From Liolophura sinensis (Eukaryota > Mollusca > Polyplacophora > Chitonida > Chitonidae): DNA of 64,000 nt. Position 1 is the stretch's first letter. Each line of letters opens with the position of its first letter. Shown in pieces: positions 11,037 to 19,761 of the stretch. The notes under the pieces are model-generated. The model made no database searches, was not told the origin of the DNA, and saw only the letters and a list, made by a program, of their open reading frames with translations. Both the position numbers and the translations under genes were made by a program. The DNA lies in assembly GCF_032854445.1 (NCBI RefSeq), contig NC_088295.1, positions 31,926,470 to 31,990,469 of the forward strand, in the 5' to 3' direction.

Positions 11037-12687
11037 AAATATGAATAACATCGAGCGGCAACTGCAGCTTTGTCTCAATAAGATCGAGAAATGGGCAGTT
11101 GCCAATGGTTTTAGATTTTCAACATCTAAAACCGTCGGTATGCATGTTTGTAATAAACGGAAATTTCATCTTGACCCTGAACTTAATTTTTGTGGTAAAC
11201 CAGTGAAAATTGTTGGAGAAAATAAATTTTTAGGGGTTATATTCGATAGAAAATTATCATTTATACCTCATATTAAAATGCTTAAAGCTAAATGTACAAA
11301 GGCTCTCGATATAATTAAGGTCGTGTCTAGCACCGATTGGGGTGCTGACCGATCAGTTTTACTTAATTTATATCGTTCTCTGGTGAGGTCTAAATTGGAC
11401 TATGGATCCATCATTTACGGTTCCGCTAGGAAGTCGTATATTAAAATGGTGGATCCTGTTCATCACCAAGGTTTGAGGCTCAGCCTTGGTGCTTTTAGGA
11501 CCTCACCAGTAGAAAGTTTATACGTGGAGGCTAACGAGCCTTCTTTATATAACCGACGTATAAAACTGAGCCTTCAATATGCTACAAAGCTTAAAGCTCA
11601 TCCAACAAACCCTGCCTACGACTGTGTTTTCAATCCATTGTATGTAGACAAATATACTAAATGTCCTAACAAGATCCCTTCGTTCGGCGTTCGTGTTAGG
11701 GACCATATTGTGGAAGCCAACATTAAACTTGGGGACATAGCTCCGGTGTCTTTTCCGGAGTCCCCACCATGGCTTTTTCCACAACCTAAATTGATATTTG
11801 ATCTACGTAAATATAATAAATCAAATACAAATCCTCTTATAATTCAGCAAGGTTTTGCTGAAATTAAGGCTAAATATTCGGATTATAAATTTATATATTC
11901 TGATGGGTCAAAGGATGGGGATAGGGTTGCAGCTGCAGCTGTCTTAGAGCAGCGAGTTGCTTCTCTTCGTCTTCCATCCTCGTCTTCAATCTTTTCTGCA
12001 GAGGCCAGGGCTATACTTCTGGCCTTATCATATGTCTCTTCTGGGCATGCTCAGAGGGCTGTGATATGCAGCGACTCGCTTTCCAGCCTTTTGGCAATAC
12101 AGAATAATAAATTTAAAAATCCGTTGATCTTCGAAATATTAGCCATACACCGAAAACTAATTAAAAGAGGTAAAGATATCCTATTCTTTTGGATTCCAAG
12201 TCATGTTGGTATCCATGGAAACACAGTCGTGGACAGGGAGGCAAAAGCTGCCCTTACTAAACCTTTGTCGAAAGTTAAAATACCATATAATGATTTTAAG
12301 TCTAATATTGTTAAATATATTCGTCGCCTTTGGCAGGGTGAATGGGATCTGCAGGTTTACAATAAACTGCATGTCATTCATCCCGTCATTGGCTTTAATT
12401 CATATACACTTGATATGTCTCGTAGAGACCAAGTCGTTTTAACTAGATGCCGTATTGGACATTCTCGTCTAACACACAATTTCATCTTGGATGGGAGCAG
12501 TGCTCCCGAGTGTGTTGGATGTGATGCTCAATATGGCATCAAACATATTCTGGTTGACTGTGTAGACTTTGCCCATGTTCGGCAAAGGTTCTACACGGTC
12601 AACTCTATATATGATTTATTTGACAGCATCGCTGGCGATGTTGTCATAAATTATTTAAAGGCCATTGGCCTATATCATAAAATATAA
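11017..12687 (+). pseudogene. LINE-B ORF2, RT thumb, RNase H and C-terminal zinc-like region
   Basis: This is the continuation of the RT after the frameshift, with NKFLGVIFDRKLSFIPHI, LLNLYRSLVRSKLDYGSI and GLRLSLGAFRTSPVESLY. RNase H follows with its four landmark blocks: YSDGSKDGDR (about 11900), IFSAEARAILLAL (about 11990), CSDSLSSLLAI (about 12070) and WIPSHVGIHGNTVVDREAKA (about 12190). The C-terminus has a CVGCDAQYGIKHILVDC cluster (CX2C-X8-H-X4-C), conserved in this class of LINE. The stop is TAA at 12685-12687. The segment itself has no internal stop over 556 codons. Confidence 0.92.
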
Positions 12688-12950
12688 ATTTTAATCGTCA
12701 TAAATATCTATATATAAACAGTTATATACATATAGATTTATACATGTAATGTATAACCCTGGTTTTCGAGTTTTAACTCTTATTTTTTCTTTTATGCGAT
12801 TTTAAACATGTCTGTACTTTTTGTTTTACTTTTGATGTTCATATTATCATATCGAAAACCTTAACCGTCTCTTGTTTTCACCTTGTTCTCGCCACGATAT
12901 GGCTGAAATATTGCCGATGTGGCGTAAAGCCATAATCATTCATTCATTCA
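12688..12950 (+). other. LINE-B 3' UTR with conserved tail and (CATT)n
   Basis: The A/T-rich 3' UTR ends in CACGATATGGCTGAAATATT, then GCCGATGTGGCGTAAAGCC and ATAATCATT plus CATT repeats. The last ~60 bp recur, diverged, at 30430-30486. The tail is therefore a conserved element that a LINE reverse transcriptase probably recognises. Confidence 0.85.
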
Positions 12951-12963
12951 TTCTAAACATATT
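12951..12963. repeat. right target-site duplication of LINE-B (13 bp)
   Basis: Identical to 7879-7891 and directly follows the (CATT)n tail. The minus-strand LINE-A frame continues through it. Confidence 0.95.
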
Positions 12964-13211
12964 TTATGTTACCCACAACCTTCTGTAAAGCACAGATGAA
13001 TTTTATGGGGTTATTGATTACAATAGGGGGTCTCACCTTCCGAAGCCATAATCACATTACAATTCTTTACCTGAGGATCGTGGCTGTTTACAGCCCGGGC
13101 CCTTTTCCCATACTCGCGATCTGTACTCTGGGAGCGATCTCTATCTCGTTTACCTCGATAAGCTCCAGGAACGTGAACCTCAATGTCTGAGTTGTCGTTG
13201 TCTTCTTCCAT
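12951..13211 (-). pseudogene. LINE-A ORF1, N-terminal part (separated by LINE-B)
   Basis: The minus-strand ATG at 13209-13211 opens a strongly charged N-terminus (EEDNDNSDIEVHVPGAYRG, then KRDRDRSQSTDREYGKR). After a one-base frameshift near 13020 the frame reads EGETPIVINNPIKFICALQK and continues to the junction at 12951. Across LINE-B, the 7891 side carries on in the same frame once one copy of the 13-bp duplication is removed, apart from a TAG at the target site. This start lies well upstream of the next ATG at 7802 and is the likely true ORF1 start. Confidence 0.8.
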
Positions 13212-13605
13212 TGTAACCTACAGATAGCTATGTCACTACCAATGCCCACTTTGAAACAGGCATGGTCCTACAAACCAATCAGTTAGGTACACTGGACAGC
13301 GGGATAGGTTATATACACACAGTCAGGAGAGAAAAAATACCCTGGGGCGACTCGGAGAAGGAAAGACGACAGAAGCCCTAGTAAAAAAAAGGGGCGCAGA
13401 AATGTACAGTGCATTTACAGGATTTGAACTTAGCACCTAACAATTCAGAGCTAACCTAAAGAGATTAACCCAATAAGATATAAATTCCTGAATAGCGTTT
13501 TAGCCTTACACTTAGTAAGACTACTTACACATTTACACCAGGCCAGACACCAGTTTTGTTTGTGCACGGCGATAACAACAATAACGCAACCAAGAGCCGA
13601 TACCC
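13212..13605 (-). other. probable LINE-A 5' UTR
   Basis: Sequence immediately upstream of the LINE-A ORF1 start. Nothing in it is coding. A box-B-like GTTCAAATCC occurs on the minus strand near 13425, which may be chance. The 5' end is not defined; a C-run at 13608-13620 borders the segment. Confidence 0.35.
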
Positions 13606-15665
13606 CCCCCCCCCTCTCCACCGGGCGTAATCCGTGAAATTTGGTATCTGACTATCCCCACCCATAATCTTAACTACCATGGGTTACGCCCAAACTTCAC
13701 ACATAATCCAATTAATTTAGAGTGAAACATGGATTCGATATCATGGTGCTGTTGGCCTTGACATGATGTCAATCACTTCTACCCACGAATCAATGATTCC
13801 ACATGCAGGGAATCGAACAAAACAAGAGGATGTATAAGCAAACAACATAGTATTTTTCAAGGTCGTAATGATTGCATTTGCGTTTAATGGAAATATCCGT
13901 AATTTTATGGAAAACTCTGGCCTACTGCAGACAAGATATTTGACATAGATAAGAATGCCACTTATGGGTGAACAGCTGAAAATGTCACTCTTTCCATTCA
14001 TAGAGTTTTGGTATCATCTAAGTAAAACGAACCAAGCACAATGTATCGGGTGGGCATAAAAAAATGGGCCGTACTTTGATGCTGCATTACTCCATTACCC
14101 TTTGTTCAAACACTTTCAAACTTTAGACATTCAAATAGCATGATATTTTTAATATACTGACCAATTTTCAAGGACATAGCTAGAGTAGTCTGTACACAGG
14201 GTTAAAATGAAAACATAGCCGCAAAATCGCACTTTCCGGTGACCCACATTGCATCACTTGTCAGGTGTCATGAGTAGAGCGCGCTCTGCACCTGTGTGAC
14301 ACGCGTCAATCAAGTGTCGTCTGGAAAAAATTACTCTTAAGGAGATTCGGGACTGATCAGTTCGTGGAAGATACGATTGCGCCCCGTCTACCGAGAAGAT
14401 GGAGGACCAATTGATCATCTTTTCAAGTAAAACAAGGTAGAACATCATTTTGAAATGTCTGGAACATGCGTTTTTGACTTTACTTTAATTTTGGTCCCAT
14501 GAACAGAAATCTTATAGAATGTAATTGAAATTTGGTCTGTATACTTAGAACATAATGGCTTTGGACTGTGTAATTTTTTAGAAGCTGACGTAAGAGGGTT
14601 TCAGAGATATTGAGTGTCAAATTACGGCCCACCCGATATATCAGACTTGAAATGACACACAACATTCAGGCAAAAAACAGCTGTTCATATATATCCTTTA
14701 TTACGAGTCTTGCACGCCAGTTTGATAAATATGAATAAGTACAGCAGCTGCGAAAGTCACATTATTTGAAATTCCGTTTGAAGAAAAATCGACAACGCTA
14801 GAATTATGTTGCTGCGCACGAATGTGCATCAGTGTAAGATATGAAAAATACAAGCTCATGTCCATCAGACATTCATTAATAACATTTATTATAACGAATG
14901 TGAATTGCAGTGAAGTATCTCTTCGGGTCACCAAGGTCCTTTTTTACCTTCCTGGCTACATGAAAACTTAAATAAAACAGGCTTCCATCATTGCTGGCTG
15001 GTTTATTTTCAGGCACAAAAGGCAGATTTTCATGATAACAGATTATCCTCCTCCATAGCGGTTAAAACTGAATAATCCCTGTCATCATCGCCAGAATGTC
15101 ATTTTGTAGAAAAAAATCTGTATCGTCGTCATGTTGTATTTAGTATTAAGAACAAGAATAAAACAAAAGAGTAGAAGGTAAAACCTTCCACCCCAGCTAA
15201 ATGTACAAATTCCCTCGAGACAAATAGAATTTATTCTGTACTTCTGTCCTATTACTTCATATAAAGAATCGCTAACAAATTTGAATATTTCTGAATTCCC
15301 GCATCTCTGCCAAACTTTCATCAGCCCAACATCAGTCAAAATCTCATTCAAATCTGTGCAGAACTTTTCCCAAACAATTGCTGACATACTCAGGTATCCC
15401 GTATTTTCGTAATACTTAGGTTCATTCCTTTTTCCTAGGATATACTTCCCATGGTGGTAGGTATCTGTCCTTTATTTTAATATTAAACCATTTGGAACCA
15501 TAGAAAATATTGCTGTTTACTTTGTCACTTTCTCAAGCCACAGAGGCAAATTGCAATAACTCAAAAGTAGTTAAATGTAAAAAAATTTTACCAGTGCATT
15601 AGATCACTTTGTTTAAATTCCATCACATCAGTACTTCTAGGTTTTAGCACCACTGGACGATTGAA
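13606..15665. other. unique non-coding sequence with a C-run
   Basis: A run of about 13 C lies at 13608-13620. No gene is recognised. The minus-strand frame at 15085-15387 is vaguely like a LINE C-terminus but too weak to call. Confidence 0.45.
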
Positions 15666-15951
15666 CTGGGTCGAGTTTCATAAAGCGGCGTACGACATTT
15701 TTCATCGTGCATTTGTCGATTAAGCACAGAGGTAAATTGTACGTCACTACTAACGTACCATTGTCCAATATGTGCGATTATCGTACATCTGTGGTGCGAT
15801 ATTTTGTACCTCACTACTACCGTACCATTGTCCAATATGTGCGATTATCGTACATCTGTGGTGCGATATTTTGTACCTCACTACTACCGTACCATTGTCC
15901 TATATGTGCGATTATCCTACATGTACGACAGCTTTGTGAAACTAAACCCAG
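15666..15951. mobile_element. short inverted-repeat (MITE-like) element
   Basis: The left end CTGGGTCGAGTTTCATAAAG and the reverse complement of the right end, CTGGGTTTAGTTTCACAAAG, match, and the similarity continues for about 40 bp into CGTAC-containing sequence. The core is tandem 67-bp repeats. There is no coding capacity, so it would rely on a transposase from elsewhere. I could not identify a target-site duplication, so the superfamily is unknown. Confidence 0.65.
15755..15930 (+). repeat. 67-bp tandem repeat inside the inverted-repeat element
   Basis: GTACCATTGTCCAATATGTG begins units at 15755, 15822 and 15889 (last unit CCTATATGTG), spacing exactly 67 bp. A partial, more diverged unit precedes 15755. 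Adjacent units are almost identical, so the expansion is recent. Confidence 0.9.
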
Positions 15952-16339
15952 ATACCTACTTTGAAGAGAGGATAATCCACGAAATTACGAAAAAAACGTA
16001 TCGTATACAGTATGAAAATAGGACGGAATCATACAAAAAGAAGCAATCAAAAGTTTCCATTATTGTGGGAAAGACACAAACTATGTTCCAGGCGGCTGAG
16101 TGAAATCAGTGTTCAAAATGTGTGCCATATTAGAATATCAGTTGTCGATAAGAAAGTATGTCTCTCAGTTGCGCTTTGATTTCAACTGTTCATATATCCA
16201 AAGTGGCGATATAATTCAACACGATGAAAATAATGCCCCTAGCCCGGAATTAGACACAATCAAGAAACAGAGCTCCAGAGATTCTGAACGCTCTGTCCAT
16301 ATTTACTTACAAGAGAATTATACTCATTGTAAAATTTAA
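15952..16339. other. unique sequence, no gene recognised
   Basis: Short open frames with no family signature fill the gap between the inverted-repeat element and the RT fragment. Confidence 0.4.
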
Positions 16340-16860
16340 GAGAAAACGTGTTTGATGGAATAGCCTTGACACACTAGTTTTTGCAGTAATAACATGAGAC
16401 GTTTATTGAAATCCTCACACAACACGCAGGATCTAACAAATGCCACAAGGCGAGATATTAGACGCCATATGCAAGACCCTTCGGTATATTGCTCTCTGAG
16501 TAATGATAATTTACAATGTCAAATTTCAAACTATCCCGCTTGTTGTAAAATCTGCCAGAGAGGAAGCCGCTTTGGTCTTTCTACAAAATATAGGCCCAGA
16601 TAAGATGTACCATCTGTCGTTTCCTTTAAATCCAGCGAAGGTGGGAAAATATCTTTCACAGCCTTTGCTATGTATGGATTGTTTAAAGCCAGCAGATCAT
16701 CAGTATACCGTTTAGTGGATGAGAAAGATCCGGCGTGGTGAGGATTACTCCTAGATAGTTTCTGCATATAGTCGTTAGCAGTTGAAAGCGAGACGACATG
16801 CAAGGCCATGCATGCAAATCCCCTCCCACAAGCAAAGACATTTTCGACCGTTTTCACCCA
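16340..16860 (-). pseudogene. Penelope-like reverse transcriptase fragment
   Basis: The minus-strand frame from 16857 gives NPHHAGSFSSTKRYTDDLLA; the YTDD catalytic codons are at 16696-16707. YPP-like and beta-strand blocks follow (FPPSLDLKETTDGTSYLGLY). After a frameshift near 16600 the next frame gives FYNKRDSLKFDIVNY and IPKGLAYGV. A second shift gives ISRLVAFVRSC and FNKRLMLLLQKLVCQGY. This block order matches RTs of the Penelope-like group in invertebrates. Only the palm-to-thumb part survives. No GIY-YIG nuclease or terminal repeats were seen. Group assignment is from remembered family features. Confidence 0.7.
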
Positions 16861-17780
16861 CGTTCCTATAGGTTAGAAACACATTTTCATATAAACAATT
16901 AAGTAATCTAGACCATACTCTTCACAGCCCATGCACTGCTGCTTACGCTTAATATACTGCAACCACGACAAAAGTTTGAGTTTTCGAGCCCGTGAAGTAC
17001 ACGTGGACATGGCTTCCCCACCAATGTCTTCGCCTAGCCGTACAGAAAGAATCATCAACAAATATGTTAAAGGTGTCCAATGAAGTCACGCTGTCATACT
17101 TTGGTAGTGCAAACTAATCTATCAAGCATTAATGGAAAAAATCTGACATCACTTTTTACTTTATCGTAAAAATTATATAATTATTATAATTCAAGATTTC
17201 TGCACAAAATGTGCTGGTGGTAACAGCAACAGCAAGCACAGAGAGCATCGCGCACGATGAGAGGGGAATTCTGTAATAAACGGTTTCAGCCTTTTTCAGC
17301 AACAGCCAGTTTGTGTTCTTTTACCCTTTTTATCGGTAAAAAGATTTTTGGTTAAAGTTTTTCTAAGTAGGCCAGTTGTTGATGTCAAGCATTGCTGGTC
17401 TTCACGTTCCCCGTATATGCAGAGAAGATTGCAGACACGGAGAGTTCCAATATAAATGTCATGCTGGGCGTAATATTCTCTGTATCTTTGTGTCATATTG
17501 CCCAAATGGAAACAGTGCCTTAAGGATCTAGTGGTCTTCTAGGTCGACGTGATGTGATATGCACGTGTCCCTGATATTTCACGAATGGCAACGAATCATT
17601 TTGATATTCCTCAGTCACGACCTCTAGTCACCGCAAGAATGTAATGAAATATAAAACCGTTACATTTTATTTCACTACATAACAATTATCTGATTATTTG
17701 TTTCACCCGCTGTCACTCGTCTTTCAAGAATCTCTCAAAGCTGTAGAACATATGATACTGTGGGAAACCTGCTGTCCAAG
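16861..17780. other. unique non-coding sequence
   Basis: No gene or repeat recognised. It ends at the 5' LTR of the Gypsy element; the last four bases, CAAG, are the target duplication. Confidence 0.45.
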
Positions 17781-18766
17781 TGTTATGTATGACAATTTAA
17801 CGTCTTCATGTACTGTTAGTCTGCGGACCTTTGTGAAAGCATAACAGGCCCTGATATATATGTACAGCGCGGACCTGGCCGAAAGCACCTTGTTCAATGC
17901 TCTGTTTATTTAACTGGATGTTCACTGGCTGTTAATTCTGTGTCTAAGAATAGTTGAATCCACCTGGACCGTATATAAGCCGTGTTTTCTGTGCAGAGTG
18001 GAGGTATTTTTGCTGCATCCACTGGGAGCCAGGAGAGTGTGCGACGCTCTCGTATCGAGTCCATTATTTTGATATGAGCTGGTGATGCCAGTTTCATTTG
18101 GGAGGACAGTTTTTTATGCCGGCACCGTTTGTGTACCACAGTAGTACTGATGTCTGGTTTATGTGAATTTCTGCGGAAGTCACGTTTATTGGTGTTCGGA
18201 TTATGATTATACAGTGTGGACTGTGTAATTTGTTTAACACGCTGACCTCACCTGACCGACAAGGTCGTCAAGGACTCTAAACTGAAGTTTTCAGTTTTGC
18301 AAAGGACGTTCGTTCTGCCACAAGGTGACATTACTCTACGTCTCTGAACGGCTCGTTTGTGAGCTTCTGCGGGAGCTGTGACTGATCTGAAGTGGATTAT
18401 ACCTCCATGCCTGTATTTACCCTGTGTTGTGCTCTGCGGGTGTGACGTCATTCAAAGGCTTGACTGTTCCAGTTCTGTGTAACCTGTGTTCGTGTTCGTG
18501 TTCGCTAACCTGGCGAAGTACCTGTCTAGGACAATTTGTGAATTGTGTGTTTATCCCATGGTCTTTATGTTGGATTTCCTGGAATACATTCCTTGGGATG
18601 CAAAGGTGAACTGGAAACTTGTAAAGACCGGTAATACTGATGTGTATGTTGTTGTTGTTGAACTGTCTGTAAAACTGTACGTCTCATTTTATATATAAAG
18701 CATTGTTTACATTGTAATATTGAGTCACTGAGTCTGTCTTCTGTTGCTGTTTTCAATACCGTAACA
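17781..18766 (+). repeat. 5' LTR of the Gmr1-like element
   Basis: 986 bp, beginning TGTTATGTATGAC and ending CAATACCGTAACA (TG...CA). It contains a TATA box (TATATAAG, 17972-17979). It retains the 15 bp around CGGGAGCTGTGACTG that the 3' LTR has lost but the solo LTR at 48317 keeps. Confidence 0.95.
17972..17979 (+). promoter_or_regulatory. LTR TATA box
   Basis: TATATAAG inside the LTR, the probable core promoter for element transcription. It is conserved in the 3' LTR and the solo LTR. Confidence 0.6.
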
Positions 18767-18771
18767 GAAAT

Positions 18772-18789
18772 TGGGGGCTTGTCCGGGAA
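18772..18789 (+). other. primer binding site, tRNA-Pro type
   Basis: TGGGGGCTTGTCCGGGAA starts 5 nt after the LTR. It differs at two positions from the complement of the tRNA-Pro 3' end used by gammaretroviruses, so a proline tRNA is the likely minus-strand primer. Confidence 0.8.
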
Positions 18790-18893
18790 CTGATTGTTTC
18801 CCTTTTGTTTTGCACCGGATATTTGAAGTTAAACATATGTGAGAAGCGATTGCTTAATTTTAACAGTGAAGATTCAGTGGCTAAATATTTACA

Positions 18894-19445
18894 ATGGGAG
18901 ATTTTGATCCTAAACAGTTTGTTAATGCGCCCGATCAGGATGTTTTTGAGAGTTTAAAGAAGGAAGACTTGGTTAAGTTAGGGACATTTTTAGGTTTGTC
19001 CGTAAAGTCTTCATGGAGGAAAAGAGATATGCAGTATACTTTGTTGAAACATTTAGTGGAGATAGGTAAGTTTGATAGTTCTGCATTATCTGATTATGAG
19101 TTCGGGGGTCAGTCTGATGCCGAGCTTAAGTTTAAGCAGTTTGAGTTAGAAAAGTTGAGATTGGAGAAAGAGAAAGAGGACCTGTGTGAGAAAATTGCAA
19201 ATAGTTTGAAGTGGCCTAAAGAGTTCTGGACTATGTTATTACAGAGTGTGCTAATTGGAAAGGCCAGGGAAATTTACATTCGGTTAAGTGTAGAGAATGC
19301 TTCCAATTATGACTATGTGAAAGAGGTCATTTTGAAGGGTTATGAATTGGTTCCTGAAGCTTACCGCCAGAAATTTCGTAACTGTGAAAAAGGTAGAGAT
19401 CAGACATACGTTGAGTTTGGTCGAGCTAAGGTAGCAGTTGTTTGA
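18894..19445 (+). pseudogene. Gmr1-like Gag, N-terminal part
   Basis: The ATG at 18894 follows a 127-nt leader. The product starts GDFDPKQFVNAPDQDVFESL and has a Lys/Glu-rich helical stretch (LEKLRLEKEKEDLCEKI). It then enters a SCAN-like capsid helix bundle with ELVPEAYRQKFRNCEKGRDQ and TYVEFGRAK. The frame is lost at about 19431-19437 and stops at 19443, while the next frame carries on with LFDRWC. Gag would form the particle that packages element RNA. Confidence 0.85.
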
Positions 19446-19761
19446 TCGCTGGTGTATAGCCAAGAAAATAGGCAGGGATTTTGAAAGTTTGCGTCAGTTT
19501 GTGCTGGTAGAAGAGTTCAAGCGTTGTATTCATAATGATGTAAAGGTGTTCATTGATGAGCAGAAGGCGAGTACACTTGAAGAGGCGGCTAGTTTAGCTG
19601 ATGATTATTCCTTGACACATAAGGTTACATACACGGGTAAGCCATTTAATTCATTTATACGTAGAAATACCCAGTCACATGCAACAGGTAGAGGTAGCTC
19701 TATACAGAAGAGTTCAGCTCATGGTTCACGTAGTTCAGATTGGAATGGTAGTCACTTGTAA
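19435..19761 (+). pseudogene. Gmr1-like Gag, middle part after first frameshift
   Basis: This segment continues the SCAN-like capsid region: LFDRWCIAKKIGRDFESLRQ, LVEEFKRCIHNDVKVFIDEQ and AASLADDYSLTHK. A Ser/Gly/Arg-rich linker follows. It stops at 19759-19761, whereas the zinc knuckle that should follow is in the next frame. Confidence 0.85.

Larger units (their letters stand above)
7892..12950 (+). mobile_element. LINE-B, I-group non-LTR retrotransposon, 5' truncated, nested in LINE-A
   Basis: This is a plus-strand element with zinc-knuckle ORF1, EN-RT-RNase H ORF2, a 3' UTR and a (CATT)n tail. It is flanked by a perfect 13-bp duplication, TTCTAAACATATT, at 7879-7891 and 12951-12963. The left boundary falls inside ORF1, so the copy is 5' truncated as usual for target-primed reverse transcription. 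It is less decayed than LINE-A: ORF2 is covered by three long overlapping frames with one stop (9158) and two frameshifts (about 9310 and 11015). It is the younger of the two nested elements. Confidence 0.95.

Noticed and set aside
13405-13475. tRNA-like stretch with GTTCAAATCC on the minus strand
   Set aside because: I could not fold an acceptor stem or place a convincing A box; more likely LINE-A 5' UTR.
13608-13720. Short inverted GGGCGTAA / TTACGCCC pair
   Set aside because: Only about 8 bp pair, with poor extension; compatible with chance.
15085-15387. 100-codon minus-strand frame with a WxxxCxxLNEIL...VWQ pattern, faintly like a LINE C-terminus
   Set aside because: Similarity is too weak and there is no supporting RT sequence nearby.
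15707-16103. Two overlapping plus-strand frames of 85 and 99 codons
   Set aside because: Both are created by the 67-bp tandem repeat.
18248-18756. Open frames in the LTRs, recurring at 22.7-23.5 kb and 48.5-49.3 kb
   Set aside because: The same non-coding LTR sequence in three copies; frames are not conserved by codon pattern and are broken differently in each.
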